A DNA stretch of 64,000 nucleotides, taken from Parapontixanthobacter sp963736595. GTDB lineage: Bacteria; Pseudomonadota; Alphaproteobacteria; Sphingomonadales; Sphingomonadaceae. How positions within the stretch are numbered: the stretch's first letter is position 1; each line of letters begins with the position of its first letter. The DNA lies in the NCBI GenBank assembly GCA_963736595.1, contig CAVTPG010000002.1, positions 1 through 64,000 on the forward strand, read 5' to 3'. A program made the position numbers and the translations under genes. Below the pieces are notes generated by a model, which saw nothing but the letters and a program-made list of their open reading frames with translations, did no database searches and had not been told where the DNA came from. This document shows positions 8,072 through 17,978 of the stretch, piece after piece.

Positions 8072-10323
8072 ATGACCGTTCCCCCCAGAACGTCCCCCCA
8101 AACGAGCCCGCGCTGGTGGCGCCGTGCCGTCGTATTCTCGCGCAGAGCCAATCTGTTCGCGTGGATCGAGATCGCGTGCGCGGTCGGCTTTGTCATCATG
8201 ATCGCACTGACTTATGTGACATTCACATCGGCTCCGGCGACCGGAGAATTGCTGCCTTCCGGCCAAGTTGCCGCGCTGCTTGTCGGCACGTTGATCCCGG
8301 CGATGGGGCTACTGGTGCTGCTGGGGCGACGTTTGGCATTGAAACGCGCCGCAGGCAGCACGGCGAGATTACACGTCCGCCTCGTGTTTCTGTTCTCGCT
8401 GATCGCGGCTGTGCCAACGCTGCTGGTAGCCGGATTTGCCGCGCTCCTGTTTCAATTCGGCGTCGATTTCTGGTTTTCCGGCAATTCGCGCGAGCTGATG
8501 GCCAGCACCAATACGCTGGCGCAAAATTACTATGAACAAAACCAGCTCGATGTCGCCAATGAGACGATCACGATGGCAAGCGATTTGCGGTTTTATCTCG
8601 AACGCGGCGCGATCACCGATGAAAGTTTCCCGAATTACTACCAATATCAGGCACAAGGCCGCGAGATCAGCGAAAGCGTTATTCTACAAGCGATGCCTGA
8701 TGGCTCGACGCGCAGTGCAGCAGTATTTAATTTGCGACAGGAAAACAATCCGAGCGTTTATGCGCAAGAAGTCCTGCCCTCTTTGATTGCGGGCAAATCC
8801 GTATCGGTCAGCGGCAATCCGACCCGTATCGAAGCGCTGGCCCCGATCGACCGTGAAAGCGGTGTTTACCTTTATAACGCACGCAATTCCGAAGCGGCAT
8901 CGTTCAATTTCTGGCTGGGCGCAAACTCGATTTCCGCTGCCTATGAGCAATTGGTGTCGCGCGCGCGGGCATTGCAATTGCGCTTCAGTCTCGCTCTGTT
9001 CGTGATCAGCCTTGCGCTGGTGGGGTTGGCGGTGTGGTTTGCGCTGCGCTTTGCCGACCGACAGATCGAGCCGCTCACCGATCTTGTAGCGGCGGCTCGC
9101 CGCGTGGGCGCGGGTAATTTTGCGTTGCGCGTTAAAGGCCGAACGGGCGGCGACGAGATCGGCCTGCTCAATCGCGCGTTCAACCGCATGACCGGCCAAT
9201 TGGAGCAGCAAACCGATGCTCTGGTCTCGGCCAACAAACAGCTTGAGGAACGTCGCAGTTTTATCGAGGCGGTGCTGGAATCGGTGACCGCTGGCGTGTT
9301 GTCGCTGGATCAAGATGGGCGCGTGCTGCTGATGAACAATTCAGCGCAGAAAGTCCTGTTCGGGCGTGAGGATCAATTGCCGACTGGTATGAAGTTACGC
9401 GAGATTTCGCCCGAGATGCATACACTGATTGGGCAGGGCACACCGCAAGGGCTGGTGACATATTCGCGCAGCGGAGAGATGCTTACGCTGGCTGTCAAAG
9501 TCGGCAAAGAAGCGCATGGTCAAGTTATTACTTTCGAGGATATTACGCGGCAATTGCTCGATCAGCGGCAAGCTGCCTGGTCCGATGTAGCGCGCCGCAT
9601 TGCCCATGAAATCAAAATCCCCTGACGCCAATTCAATTGGCAACCGAGCGGCTGAAACGCCGCTATCGCAAGCAAATCATGGGCGAGGAAGATGGCAAGC
9701 TGTTCGATGAATTGACCAGCACCATCGTTCGTCAGGTGGGCGACCTTCGCAAGATGGTGGACGAATTTTCATCCTTTGCACGCTTGCCCAAACCGGTATT
9801 CCGGCAAGAGGATGTTGTCGATCTGGTCCGCCAATCGCTGTTTTTGCAGGAAGTCGCGCGGCAGGACATCGCTTTCAGCTTTCATTCCAAGACACCGCCG
9901 CCCATCATCATTGCGTGCGATCGCCATCAAGTCGGTCAGGCGATGACCAATGTCCTGAAAAATGCCGTCGAAGCAGTCGAGGCACGCACGCGCCGATCTA
10001 CTGATGCGGAGTTGGAGCAGGGCCGGATCAGCGTCACTTTGATCTCCGGCGAGGACGACATCACCGTCACGATCGAAGACAATGGCATCGGCTTGCCCAG
10101 CGATCCCGAACGGATCGTCGAGCCTTATGTGACGACGCGGGAAAAGGGTACGGGTCTGGGCCTCGCGATCGTCAATAAGATCGTCGAAGAGCATAGCGGG
10201 GTCATGGAATTCGCCAATCGCGCAGAAGGCGGGTCACGGGTCAGCCTGACTTTCGCGCGCAGTCCCCTGCCAGCCAAGGACGATGGCACAAGAACCGAAA
10301 AAATTGGAAAGGTAACCGCGTAA
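8072..10323 (+). CDS. ntrY: Sensor histidine kinase NtrY, single-base frame break
   Basis: Membrane sensor kinase of the NtrYX system, about 750 aa once repaired. Transmembrane segments lie near residues 30-51, 65-86, 102-127 and 304-326, with a periplasmic loop between the third and fourth. HAMP (RFADRQIEPLTDLVAAARRV), PAS, HisKA and HATPase domains follow. The frame breaks in the A-run 9614-9617, just after the phosphoacceptor motif RIAHEIK (His512). One missing A would restore KNPLTPIQLATERLKRRYRK, the usual NtrY sequence. The second half (9637-10323) has a normal G-box (GTGLGLAIVNKIVEE). The stop shares a base with the ntrX ATG (TAATG). Confidence 0.9.
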
Positions 10324-11708
10324 TGGCTCTGGACATCCTGATAGTCGATGACGAGCGCGACATCCGCGAATTGGTATCTGGCGTGCTGAGCGATGAAGGT
10401 TATGATTGCCGGACAGCAGGCGACAGTACATCAGCATTGGCGGCGGTTGACGAGCGGCGACCAAGCCTCGTTTTGCTCGATGTGTGGCTGCATGGCAGCG
10501 CAATGGACGGGCTGGAAGTGCTCGACGCGATCAAGCAGCGAGAGCCGGAATTGCCGGTCATTATATTTTCCGGTCACGGCAATATCGATACGGCTGTTTC
10601 GGCGGTCAGTCGCGGCGCGATGGACTTTATCGAGAAACCGTTCGAGGCCGAACGCTTGTTATTGCTGGTCGAACGGGCAACCGACACCGAACGGCTCCGC
10701 AAAGAAAACGAAGGCTTGCGGCAAGGCTTTTCGCACGGAGACGAATTCACTGGCAATTCGGCGGCGATCAATCAGGTGCGCGCAACGATCAAGCGCGTGG
10801 CGAATACCGGAAGCAGAGTGCTGATTACCGGCCCAGCTGGATCGGGCAAGGAAGTTGCAGCACGCTTGCTACATGGCTGGAGCGGGCGCGCCGATCACGC
10901 CTTTGTTACCGTTAATTCGGCGCGCATCACGCCCGAACGTTTCGAGCAGGAATTGTTTGGCGAAGAAGTCGATGGAAAATTGCTGCGCCCCGGCCTCCTT
11001 GAAATGGCCGATGGCGGGACGCTGTATTTCGACGAGATCGCCGAAATGCCGCTATCCACACAATCACGGATATTGCGTGTCCTGACCGAGCAGAGTTTCG
11101 TACGTGTCGGCGGCTCGCGGCAAATCGGGGTGGATGTGCGCGTCGTGTCCTCCACCGCGCGCGATCTCGCGATCGAGATGGAAGAGAAACGTTTTCGCGA
11201 AGATCTGTATTATCGCTTGAATGTCGTGCCGGTCGCTATTCCCTCGCTCGCTGAACGGCGCGATGATGTGCCGGCATTGGCCGAGCATTTCTTTACGCGA
11301 TATGCCGCCGAACAGGGTATTGCTCCTCCCAAGCTGGGCGAAGAAGCGATGGCCGCTTTGCAAGCCTATGACTGGCCGGGCAATGTCCGGCAATTGCGCA
11401 ATGTGGTGGAACGTACGATCATTTTGACGCCGCGCGAAAAGCTGTGTGAAGTCGATGTCGATATGCTACCCGAAGAGGTACGCGGCGGTGACAGTAGCGG
11501 TGCCGGCAACTTCACATCGTTGATGGGCGCGCCGCTGCGCGAAGCTCGTGAAAGTTTCGAACGCGAATATCTGGCCGTACAAATTCGCAGATTTTCGGGA
11601 AATATTTCCAAGACTGCGAATTATATAGGCATGGAGCGTTCGGCCTTGCATCGTAAGTTAAAGCTGCTGGGCATGACCGACCGCAAGACAAGCGACGAGG
11701 ATAGCTAA
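10323..11708 (+). CDS. ntrX: Response regulator NtrX
   Basis: A 461-aa partner of NtrY. It has a receiver domain with phospho-Asp53 (LLDVWLHG), an AAA+ domain (degenerate Walker A GPAGSGKE; LYFDEIAEM), and a Fis-type helix-turn-helix (YIGMERSALHRKL). The GAFTGA loop that contacts sigma-54 is absent, being replaced by EEVDGKLLRPG. This is normal for NtrX and implies sigma-54-independent regulation. In alphaproteobacteria NtrYX is linked to nitrogen, redox and envelope control. It overlaps ntrY by one base. Confidence 0.96.
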   Translation: MALDILIVDDERDIRELVSGVLSDEGYDCRTAGDSTSALAAVDERRPSLVLLDVWLHGSAMDGLEVLDAIKQREPELPVIIFSGHGNIDTAVSAVSRGAMDFIEKPFEAERLLLLVERATDTERLRKENEGLRQGFSHGDEFTGNSAAINQVRATIKRVANTGSRVLITGPAGSGKEVAARLLHGWSGRADHAFVTVNSARITPERFEQELFGEEVDGKLLRPGLLEMADGGTLYFDEIAEMPLSTQSRILRVLTEQSFVRVGGSRQIGVDVRVVSSTARDLAIEMEEKRFREDLYYRLNVVPVAIPSLAERRDDVPALAEHFFTRYAAEQGIAPPKLGEEAMAALQAYDWPGNVRQLRNVVERTIILTPREKLCEVDVDMLPEEVRGGDSSGAGNFTSLMGAPLREARESFEREYLAVQIRRFSGNISKTANYIGMERSALHRKLKLLGMTDRKTSDEDS

Positions 11709-11870
11709 GAAAAGATCGATGGGAATTGTCATAAAAGCGGCACATAAACCGCATTACTGATCGAAAACATCGATATGGCGGAACATTTAACCTGCAAAGA
11801 CAGAGTTGAAAGTTCCAGATTGCGGACAGGGTTCAAGCGAGTCCTGCTCGCCAATAACAGGAGACAGATT

Positions 11871-12413
11871 ATGTCCGACGATACATTGACCCCGCGCACC
11901 ACTGCTCCGGCACCGGACAATTCCGGGCGTGCAGGGCAGGGCAAAGGCCCAAATCTGCAAGACGCTTTTCTCAACCTTTTGCGCAAGAATAAAATTCCGA
12001 TCACAATGTTTCTGGTGAAGGGCGTAAAGCTGCAGGGCATTGTTACCTGGTTCGATAATTTCTCGATCCTGTTGCGCCGCGATGGTCAGTCGCAGCTCGT
12101 CTATAAACACGCTGTCTCTACCGTTATGCCGGCACAGCCAATCGATGCCTCGCAATTTGGCAGCAAAAGCGGCAGCGTAAATAAGCGGCTGTTGCAGGAT
12201 GTTTTCCTGTCGCGAGTGAGCGAAGCTGAAGCCGAAGTCACGATGTTCCTCGTCAATGGCGTCATGCTGCAAGGGCGCATCGCAGCCTATGATCTGTTCT
12301 GTATGCTGCTGGAACGCGATGGCATGGTGCAACTGGCTTACAAGCACGCCGTATCTACGATCCAGCCCGCTACCGACGTCGATTTGTCCGAAGATAGCGA
12401 AGACGTGTCCTGA
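11871..12413 (+). CDS. hfq: RNA chaperone Hfq with two Sm domains in tandem
   Basis: A 180-aa protein containing two complete Hfq/Sm-like units, about residues 27-90 and 104-170. Each has its own Sm2 motif (LVYKHAVSTVMP, with YKHA at 78-81, and LAYKHAVSTIQP, with YKHA at 157-160). Ordinary Hfq has one domain of about 70-80 aa and forms a hexamer, so a tandem protein could form a trimer of six pseudo-subunits (inference). Domain 2 is more divergent, with acidic linker and tail. The ATG at 11871 has a good AGGAGA site; an upstream frame extension from 11775 looks spurious. The stop overlaps the hflX frame (CTGA). Confidence 0.95.
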   Translation: MSDDTLTPRTTAPAPDNSGRAGQGKGPNLQDAFLNLLRKNKIPITMFLVKGVKLQGIVTWFDNFSILLRRDGQSQLVYKHAVSTVMPAQPIDASQFGSKSGSVNKRLLQDVFLSRVSEAEAEVTMFLVNGVMLQGRIAAYDLFCMLLERDGMVQLAYKHAVSTIQPATDVDLSEDSEDVS

Positions 12414-13732
12414 GCTACGACGACAATCTTGCTGGCGAAGTTTCGCGCGGTGCGCGCGGCCTGATCCTGTGTCCCGATATACGTTCGCGGACATATGATC
12501 TTGGCGTCGAGGCACGTCTCGAAGAAGCGGAAGGCCTTGCGCTCGCTATCGGCGTAATCGTCGTGGCTGGCGTCGTGATCCCCATTCGCGATGTCAAACC
12601 CAACACGCTGTTCGGTTCGGGGCAAGTGGACGATATCGCCGTGCGCTGCGAGCAGGAAGAGATCGATCTGGTCGTTGTCGATGGCAGCTTGTCTCCGATC
12701 CAGCAGCGTAACCTTGAAGACAAGTTGAAGCGCAAAGTGATCGATCGCACCGGTTTGATCCTGGAAATCTTCGGCGAGCGCGCCAATACCGCAGAAGGCC
12801 GCCTGCAAGTCGAGTTGGCGCATCTGGATTACCAGCAGAGCCGTCTGGTCAGAAGCTGGACTCACCTTGAGCGGCAACGCGGCGGGTTCGGTTTTCTGGG
12901 CGGACCGGGCGAAACTCAGATCGAGGCCGATCGCCGTTTGATCCGGCAACGTATGTCGCGTTTGCGCAAAGAGTTGGAGCAAGTTCGGCGCACCCGCACC
13001 TTGCAACGTTCCCGCCGGGAGCGCGCACCCTGGCCGGTGATTTCGCTGGTCGGCTATACCAATGCGGGCAAGTCCACGCTGTTCAACCGCCTTACCGGCG
13101 CAGACGTCATGGCGGAGGATTTGCTGTTCGCTACGTTGGATCCGACCATGCGGGCAGTGACTTTGCCGGGAATCGAAAAAGCCATTCTCTCGGATACGGT
13201 CGGTTTCATATCCGACTTACCGACGCAACTGGTCGCCGCCTTTCGCGCGACACTGGAAGAAGTCACAGCGGCAGATATCATCTGCCATGTGCGCGATATG
13301 GCCAATCCTTCAGCCGATGCACAAAAAATACAGGTGATGAATGTCCTGCATGATCTCGGCGTCATCGAAGACGAGGATGGCGAGAGCAGCGTGCCAATTC
13401 TGGAAATCTGGAACAAGGTCGATTTGCTTGGCCAAGAGGAAGCAAGCGCGCTGAAAGATGTCGCGGCAGGCGATGACAACGTGGCGGTGATCTCTGCAAC
13501 GACGGGGGACGGCATCGAGCAGCTTTCTGCGCATCTGGGCCAGTTATTGACCGTAAAAGCAATTTTGCATGAGATTGACCTGTCGGCCAGCGAGGGGCGC
13601 AAGATCGCTTGGCTTCACGCGCATGGTGAAGTGCTGGACGAAAGCGACGCTGCATCGGATGAGAACGGCCCGCGCCGCAAATTGACAGTGCGGCTCAATC
13701 CCAAAGAATATGGGCAATTCGCAACCTTATAA
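12410..13732 (+). CDS. hflX: GTPase HflX, start codon unresolved
   Basis: Ribosome-associated GTPase that splits stalled or heat-damaged ribosomes; about 440 aa. The N-terminal HflX domain contains ARLEEAEGLALAIG, FGSGQVDDIA and LILEIFGERANTAEGRLQVE. The GTPase domain has Walker A GYTNAGKSTLF, SDTVGFISDLP and the NKVD base motif. Family-like residues begin right after the hfq stop (SYDDNLAGEVSRGARG). A stop at 12395 bounds the frame, and there is no ATG, GTG or TTG before the GTG at 12563. That GTG would delete about 51 conserved residues. The CTG at 12410, overlapping the hfq TGA, is the best candidate; a small sequence error is the alternative. Confidence 0.92.
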   Translation: MSYDDNLAGEVSRGARGLILCPDIRSRTYDLGVEARLEEAEGLALAIGVIVVAGVVIPIRDVKPNTLFGSGQVDDIAVRCEQEEIDLVVVDGSLSPIQQRNLEDKLKRKVIDRTGLILEIFGERANTAEGRLQVELAHLDYQQSRLVRSWTHLERQRGGFGFLGGPGETQIEADRRLIRQRMSRLRKELEQVRRTRTLQRSRRERAPWPVISLVGYTNAGKSTLFNRLTGADVMAEDLLFATLDPTMRAVTLPGIEKAILSDTVGFISDLPTQLVAAFRATLEEVTAADIICHVRDMANPSADAQKIQVMNVLHDLGVIEDEDGESSVPILEIWNKVDLLGQEEASALKDVAAGDDNVAVISATTGDGIEQLSAHLGQLLTVKAILHEIDLSASEGRKIAWLHAHGEVLDESDAASDENGPRRKLTVRLNPKEYGQFATL

Positions 13733-14485
13733 ACGCTCGTCCTGCTTCACCGCGTTCCACAAGGCTTCCTGTTCATCGAGCGACAAATCAGGAAAACCGC
13801 CATCGGCTTTGGCTTCCATTGAACGATAGCGGCGCTCGAATTTGCGGTTCGCCGCTTTTAAAGCTTGCTCCGCATCGATGTTGTGCGCGCGCACGTAATT
13901 GACGACCGCAAATAACAGATCGCCCGCTTCTTCGTTGCGATCGTCTGACGTGTTCGCAGCTTCAAGCTCCGTGATCTCCTCTGCAATTTTTGCCGCTGGG
14001 CCCGCCGGATCAGGCCAGTCGAACCCATCGCGGCTTGCGCGCTTTTGCAGTTTTTGCGCGCGGAGCAGAGCGGGCAGGGCGCTGGCGACACCGTCCATTG
14101 CGCTACGCTCCCCTTTCGCATCCCGTTCGGCGGCTTTCAAATCTTCCCAGCGCCGCTCATCCATCGCGCCTGTTTCAGGTCCGAAAATATGCGGATGCCG
14201 TGCTTCCATCTTGTCCGCGATAGCCGAAGCCACATCGTCAAATGCGAAATCTCCGCTCTCGTTGGCCATTTGCGAATGAAAGACGACTTGCAGCAACAAA
14301 TCACCGAGTTCATCGCGTAAATCGCCCATGTCGTTGCGCTCGATCGCATCGGCGACTTCATAGGCTTCTTCGATTGTGTAAGGCGCAATCGTCTCGAATG
14401 TCTGCGCCTTGTCCCAATCGCATCCACGCTTCGGATCACGCAGTGTTGCCATGATCGACAACAAGCGCTGCATTGCATCAGCCAT
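13727..14485 (-). CDS. mazG: Nucleoside triphosphate pyrophosphohydrolase MazG
   Basis: A 252-aa protein with two MazG domains. It hydrolyses nucleoside triphosphates to monophosphates and pyrophosphate, in pool cleansing and possibly ppGpp control. Seen: RDPKRGCDWDKAQTFETIAPYTIEEAYEVADAI, the EExxE-type metal site, LGDLLLQVVFH, and in the second domain EEAGDLLFAVVNYVR. The ATG at 14485 is chosen (MADAMQRLL). The gene starts 7 bp after mccA on the same strand and converges with hflX, the two stops being adjacent (TAA at 13729-13727 and 13730-13732). Confidence 0.95.
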   Translation of the reverse strand: MADAMQRLLSIMATLRDPKRGCDWDKAQTFETIAPYTIEEAYEVADAIERNDMGDLRDELGDLLLQVVFHSQMANESGDFAFDDVASAIADKMEARHPHIFGPETGAMDERRWEDLKAAERDAKGERSAMDGVASALPALLRAQKLQKRASRDGFDWPDPAGPAAKIAEEITELEAANTSDDRNEEAGDLLFAVVNYVRAHNIDAEQALKAANRKFERRYRSMEAKADGGFPDLSLDEQEALWNAVKQDERL

Positions 14486-14492
14486 CTGGCGC

Positions 14493-16376
14493 TCAGTCGT
14501 CCGCTTCGGGTTCGGGTTCCACCACCGCCAGTACGGCATCGACTTGCACTTGACCGCCGGTCGCGGCGTTTAGCTCAGTCACGGTCCCGTCGAACGGCGC
14601 GGTCAGCGCGTGTTCCATCTTCATCGCTTCAAGCACCATCAGGCGCTGTCCTGCGGTGACCGCGTCGCCCTCGGCCACATCGACCGCGATAACCTTGCCC
14701 GGCATCGGCGCGAGAATCGCGCCATCGGCAGCGGAGGCGGCGCCGGTGCCGCGCATTGCCTGATCAAATGCAAAGGCTTGCCCCTCGGAAAATACGAGAA
14801 CTTTGTCTCCGTCAATCGCGCCGGTGGCGTTCACTTCACTTTCGTGAAGGTTAGCGGCAAGCGTTCGCGTAACACCTTTATGCGCCAACGTTGCTTCGAG
14901 TTTTGCGGGTGCATTGAGCCGGAAACCCGCGGGCGTCTCGTCGCCATTTTCAAGAGCTGCAACAATTACGATGTCGGCGGCAGCTTGCCAGATTGGATCG
15001 TCAGGCTCTTTGGGCGGAATTAACGAATGGAGCTTGTGCGGAATGAAGCCCGTATCGAGATTGGCGTCGACAAAATCATCGTCCAGTAACGCGCGCATGA
15101 TGAAGGCTGCGTTGGTTCGCACCGGCCACACTTCGACGTTGCCGGCGATCTCGGCAAGCTGATCGATCGCATCGTCGCGGTCTTCACCCCATGCAATCAG
15201 CTTGGCAACCATCGGATCGTAAAATGGCGAGATCGCGTCACCTTCCTCAACCCCGGTTTCAATGCGCCCGTCTTCGCCCAGATCGAAATGTTCAAGGCGT
15301 CCGGTCGAGGGCAGGAAATCGGTCGAGGGATCCTCCGCATATAGCCGCGCTTCGATGGCATGGCCGTTGATGCCCAGCTTCTCTTGGCGGAGCGGGATCG
15401 GCTCGCCGCTCGCCACCCGTAATTGCCATTCCACCAGATCGACGCCGGTAATCTCCTCCGTCACCGGATGTTCGACCTGCAGGCGGGTGTTCATCTCCAT
15501 GAAGAAGATGCGGTCGGCGCGCAGGCCTTCCGAGGCATCCGCGATGAATTCAATGGTACCCGCACCCTCGTAATCGACCGCCTTGGCGGCGCGCACGGCG
15601 GCGGCGCAGATTTGTGTCCGAGTGGCTTCGTCCATGCCGGGGGCGGGGGCTTCCTCGATGACCTTCTGGTGGCGGCGTTGCAGGGAGCAATCGCGCTCGA
15701 ACAGGTGGACGACATTGCCGTGGGCATCGCCAAAGACCTGCACTTCGATATGGCGGGGCGAAGTAATCCACTTTTCCAGCAGCACTTCATCGTTGGAGAA
15801 GCTGGCCTTGGCCTCGCGCTTGCAGCTTTCAAGGTCGGCCTCGAAGTCAGCGGCCTTCTCGACCTTGCGCATTCCTTTACCGCCGCCGCCTGCAACCGCT
15901 TTGATCAGCACCGGATAGCCGATAGCGTCAGCTTCTTGTTTGAGGCGCTCGACCGATTGATCCTTGCCCAGATAGCCGGGCGTAACCGGCACGCCCGCAT
16001 CCATCATCAGCGTCTTGGCAGCGTCTTTCAGACCCATCGCGCGAATGGAATCCGGCTTGGGCCCGACCCAGATTAGCCCGGCATCGATCACTGCCTGCGC
16101 GAAGTCGGCATTTTCCGATAGAAAACCGTAGCCTGGATGAATTGCGTCCGCGCCGGTATCTTTTGCCGCCGCAATAATCTTCGCGCCGACCAGATAGCTT
16201 TCGGCGGCCGGGGAGGGGCCGATATGCACTGCCTCGTCAGCAGACCGTACGTGCAGCGCCTTGGCATCGGCATCGGAATAAACCGCGACCGTGGCGATCC
16301 CCATCGCGCGCGCGGTGCGCATGATGCGACAGGCGATTTCGCCGCGATTGGCTATGAGCAATTTTTTCATCATCAT
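14493..16376 (-). CDS. mccA: Methylcrotonyl-CoA carboxylase biotin-containing alpha subunit
   Basis: A 627-aa subunit. It carboxylates its own biotin with ATP and bicarbonate and passes the carboxyl to the MccB subunit, in leucine breakdown. The order is biotin carboxylase (KLLIANRGEIACRIMRTARAMG; GGGGKGMR; EMNTRLQVEHPVTE), linker, then a biotinyl domain with the acceptor lysine in LEAMKMEHAL. Acetyl- and propionyl-CoA carboxylases have similar alpha subunits; the partner encoded next to it decides the call. The ATG at 16376 shares one base with the mccB TGA (TGATG) and has an AGGA site. Confidence 0.93.
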   Translation of the reverse strand: MMMKKLLIANRGEIACRIMRTARAMGIATVAVYSDADAKALHVRSADEAVHIGPSPAAESYLVGAKIIAAAKDTGADAIHPGYGFLSENADFAQAVIDAGLIWVGPKPDSIRAMGLKDAAKTLMMDAGVPVTPGYLGKDQSVERLKQEADAIGYPVLIKAVAGGGGKGMRKVEKAADFEADLESCKREAKASFSNDEVLLEKWITSPRHIEVQVFGDAHGNVVHLFERDCSLQRRHQKVIEEAPAPGMDEATRTQICAAAVRAAKAVDYEGAGTIEFIADASEGLRADRIFFMEMNTRLQVEHPVTEEITGVDLVEWQLRVASGEPIPLRQEKLGINGHAIEARLYAEDPSTDFLPSTGRLEHFDLGEDGRIETGVEEGDAISPFYDPMVAKLIAWGEDRDDAIDQLAEIAGNVEVWPVRTNAAFIMRALLDDDFVDANLDTGFIPHKLHSLIPPKEPDDPIWQAAADIVIVAALENGDETPAGFRLNAPAKLEATLAHKGVTRTLAANLHESEVNATGAIDGDKVLVFSEGQAFAFDQAMRGTGAASAADGAILAPMPGKVIAVDVAEGDAVTAGQRLMVLEAMKMEHALTAPFDGTVTELNAATGGQVQVDAVLAVVEPEPEADD

Positions 16377-17978
16377 CACATCCTGAACACGCCAAATTGC
16401 GGGCGCTCCGGTATGGGTGCTTCGAGGCACGCGGCAAGGCTAAGGCCTAGCACATCGCGCGTTTGCGCCGGATCGATCACGCCATCATCCCATAGTCGCG
16501 CGGTCGCATAATACGGATTGCCCTCATCCTCGTATTTCTGGCGAATGGGCGCTTTGAACGCTTCGGCCTCTTCGTCGCTCCAACGAATCTGCATCGCGGT
16601 GGACCGTCGCCAGCACGGAGGCCGCTTGCTCGCCGCCCATCACGGAAATGCGTGCATTGGGCCAGGTAAACAGGAAGCGCGGAGAGTAGGCGCGGCCTGC
16701 CATGCCGTAATTGCCAGCGCCAAAACTGCCGCCGATAACGATCGTGATTTTCGGCACTTGCGCCGTGGCGACCGCCGTGACCAGCTTCGCGCCATGTTTG
16801 GCAATGCCCTCTGCCTCATATTTTCCGCCGACCATAAATCCGGAAATGTTCTGCAGGAAGAGGAGGGGGATGCCGCGTTGCGCCGCCAGCTCGATGAAAT
16901 GCGCGCCCTTTTGTGCGGATTCCGAAAACAGCACACCATTATTGGCGAGGATTGCGACCGGCATTCCCCAGATATGCGCAAAGCCGCACACAAGCGTGGC
17001 TCCATATTGCGCCTTGAATTCGTGAAACTCGCTGCCGTCTACGATCCGCGCAATTACTTCATGGACGTCGTATGGCGCGCGGACATCATCCGGCACGATT
17101 GCATAGAGATCATCCGCGTCGAATTTTGGCGGGCGGGGGTCTTTCAAGTCAGTGTCTGCGCCTTTGTTCGCGCCAAGATGTGACACGATGTCGCGCACGA
17201 TGGTCAGCGCGTGCTCGTCATTTTCAGCCAGATGATCGACGACGCCCGATTTCTTGGCGTGCAGATCGCCGCCGCCCAGATCTTCGGCGCTGATCTCCTC
17301 ACCCGTTGCGGCTTTGACCAATGGCGGTCCGGCCAGAAAAATCGTACCCTGGTTGCGCACGATCACCGTTTCATCGCTCATTGCCGGGACATACGCGCCG
17401 CCCGCAGTGCAGCTGCCCATGACGCAGGCGATTTGCGGAATGCCCAATGCGCTCATATTGGCTTGGTTAAAGAAGATGCGCCCGAAATGATCCCGATCAG
17501 GGAACACCTCTGCCTGATGCGGCAAGTTTGCCCCGCCGCTATCGACCAGATAAATGCACGGGAGGCGATTTTCCTGCGCGATTTCCTGCGCCCGAAGATG
17601 CTTCTTGACCGTCATCGGATAGTAGGTGCCACCTTTGACGGTGGCATCGTTGCAAACGATCATGACTTGTCGTCCGGACACGCGCCCAATCCCGCAGATG
17701 ATACCCGCAGCGGCGATGTCGTCCTTATACATTCCGCCCGCGGCAAGCTGGCCGATTTCCAGAAACGGCGATCCGGGATCGAGCAGGCGTTCGACGCGCT
17801 CACGAGGAAGCAATTTTCCGCGCCCGATATGGCGTTCACGACTGCCTTCGGACCCGCCGAGTGCCGCCTTGGCAACTTTCTCGCGCAATTCATTAGCCAG
17901 CGCTTTGTTATGAGCAAAACGCGCCTTGGCTTCCGGGCTTTCGCGATCCAGCGTAGAGGTGAGGGTGGGGGCGGTCAT
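16376..17978 (-). CDS. mccB: Methylcrotonyl-CoA carboxylase carboxyltransferase beta subunit, frame break
   Basis: About 533 aa when repaired. It transfers carboxyl from biotin to 3-methylcrotonyl-CoA. Seen: VKGGTYYPMTVKKHLRAQEIA, LVDSGGANLPHQAEVFPD and GSCTAGGAYVPAMSDE, which fit MCC beta rather than the propionyl enzyme. The frame breaks near 16586-16595, about residue 461. The first frame ends in ATVHRDADSLERR without homology, and the true C-terminus (IRWSDEEAEAFKAPIR to FGVFRM) lies in the next frame, ending at 16376. Removing one base (GATGCAGATT to GATGCGATT) joins them. The ATG at 17978 overlaps the stop of the upstream gene (ATGA). Confidence 0.9.

Noticed and set aside
10323..11708. 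A second NtrC or a damaged sigma-54 activator
   Set aside because: Loss of GAFTGA is the normal state of NtrX, and the gene follows ntrY with a TAATG overlap.
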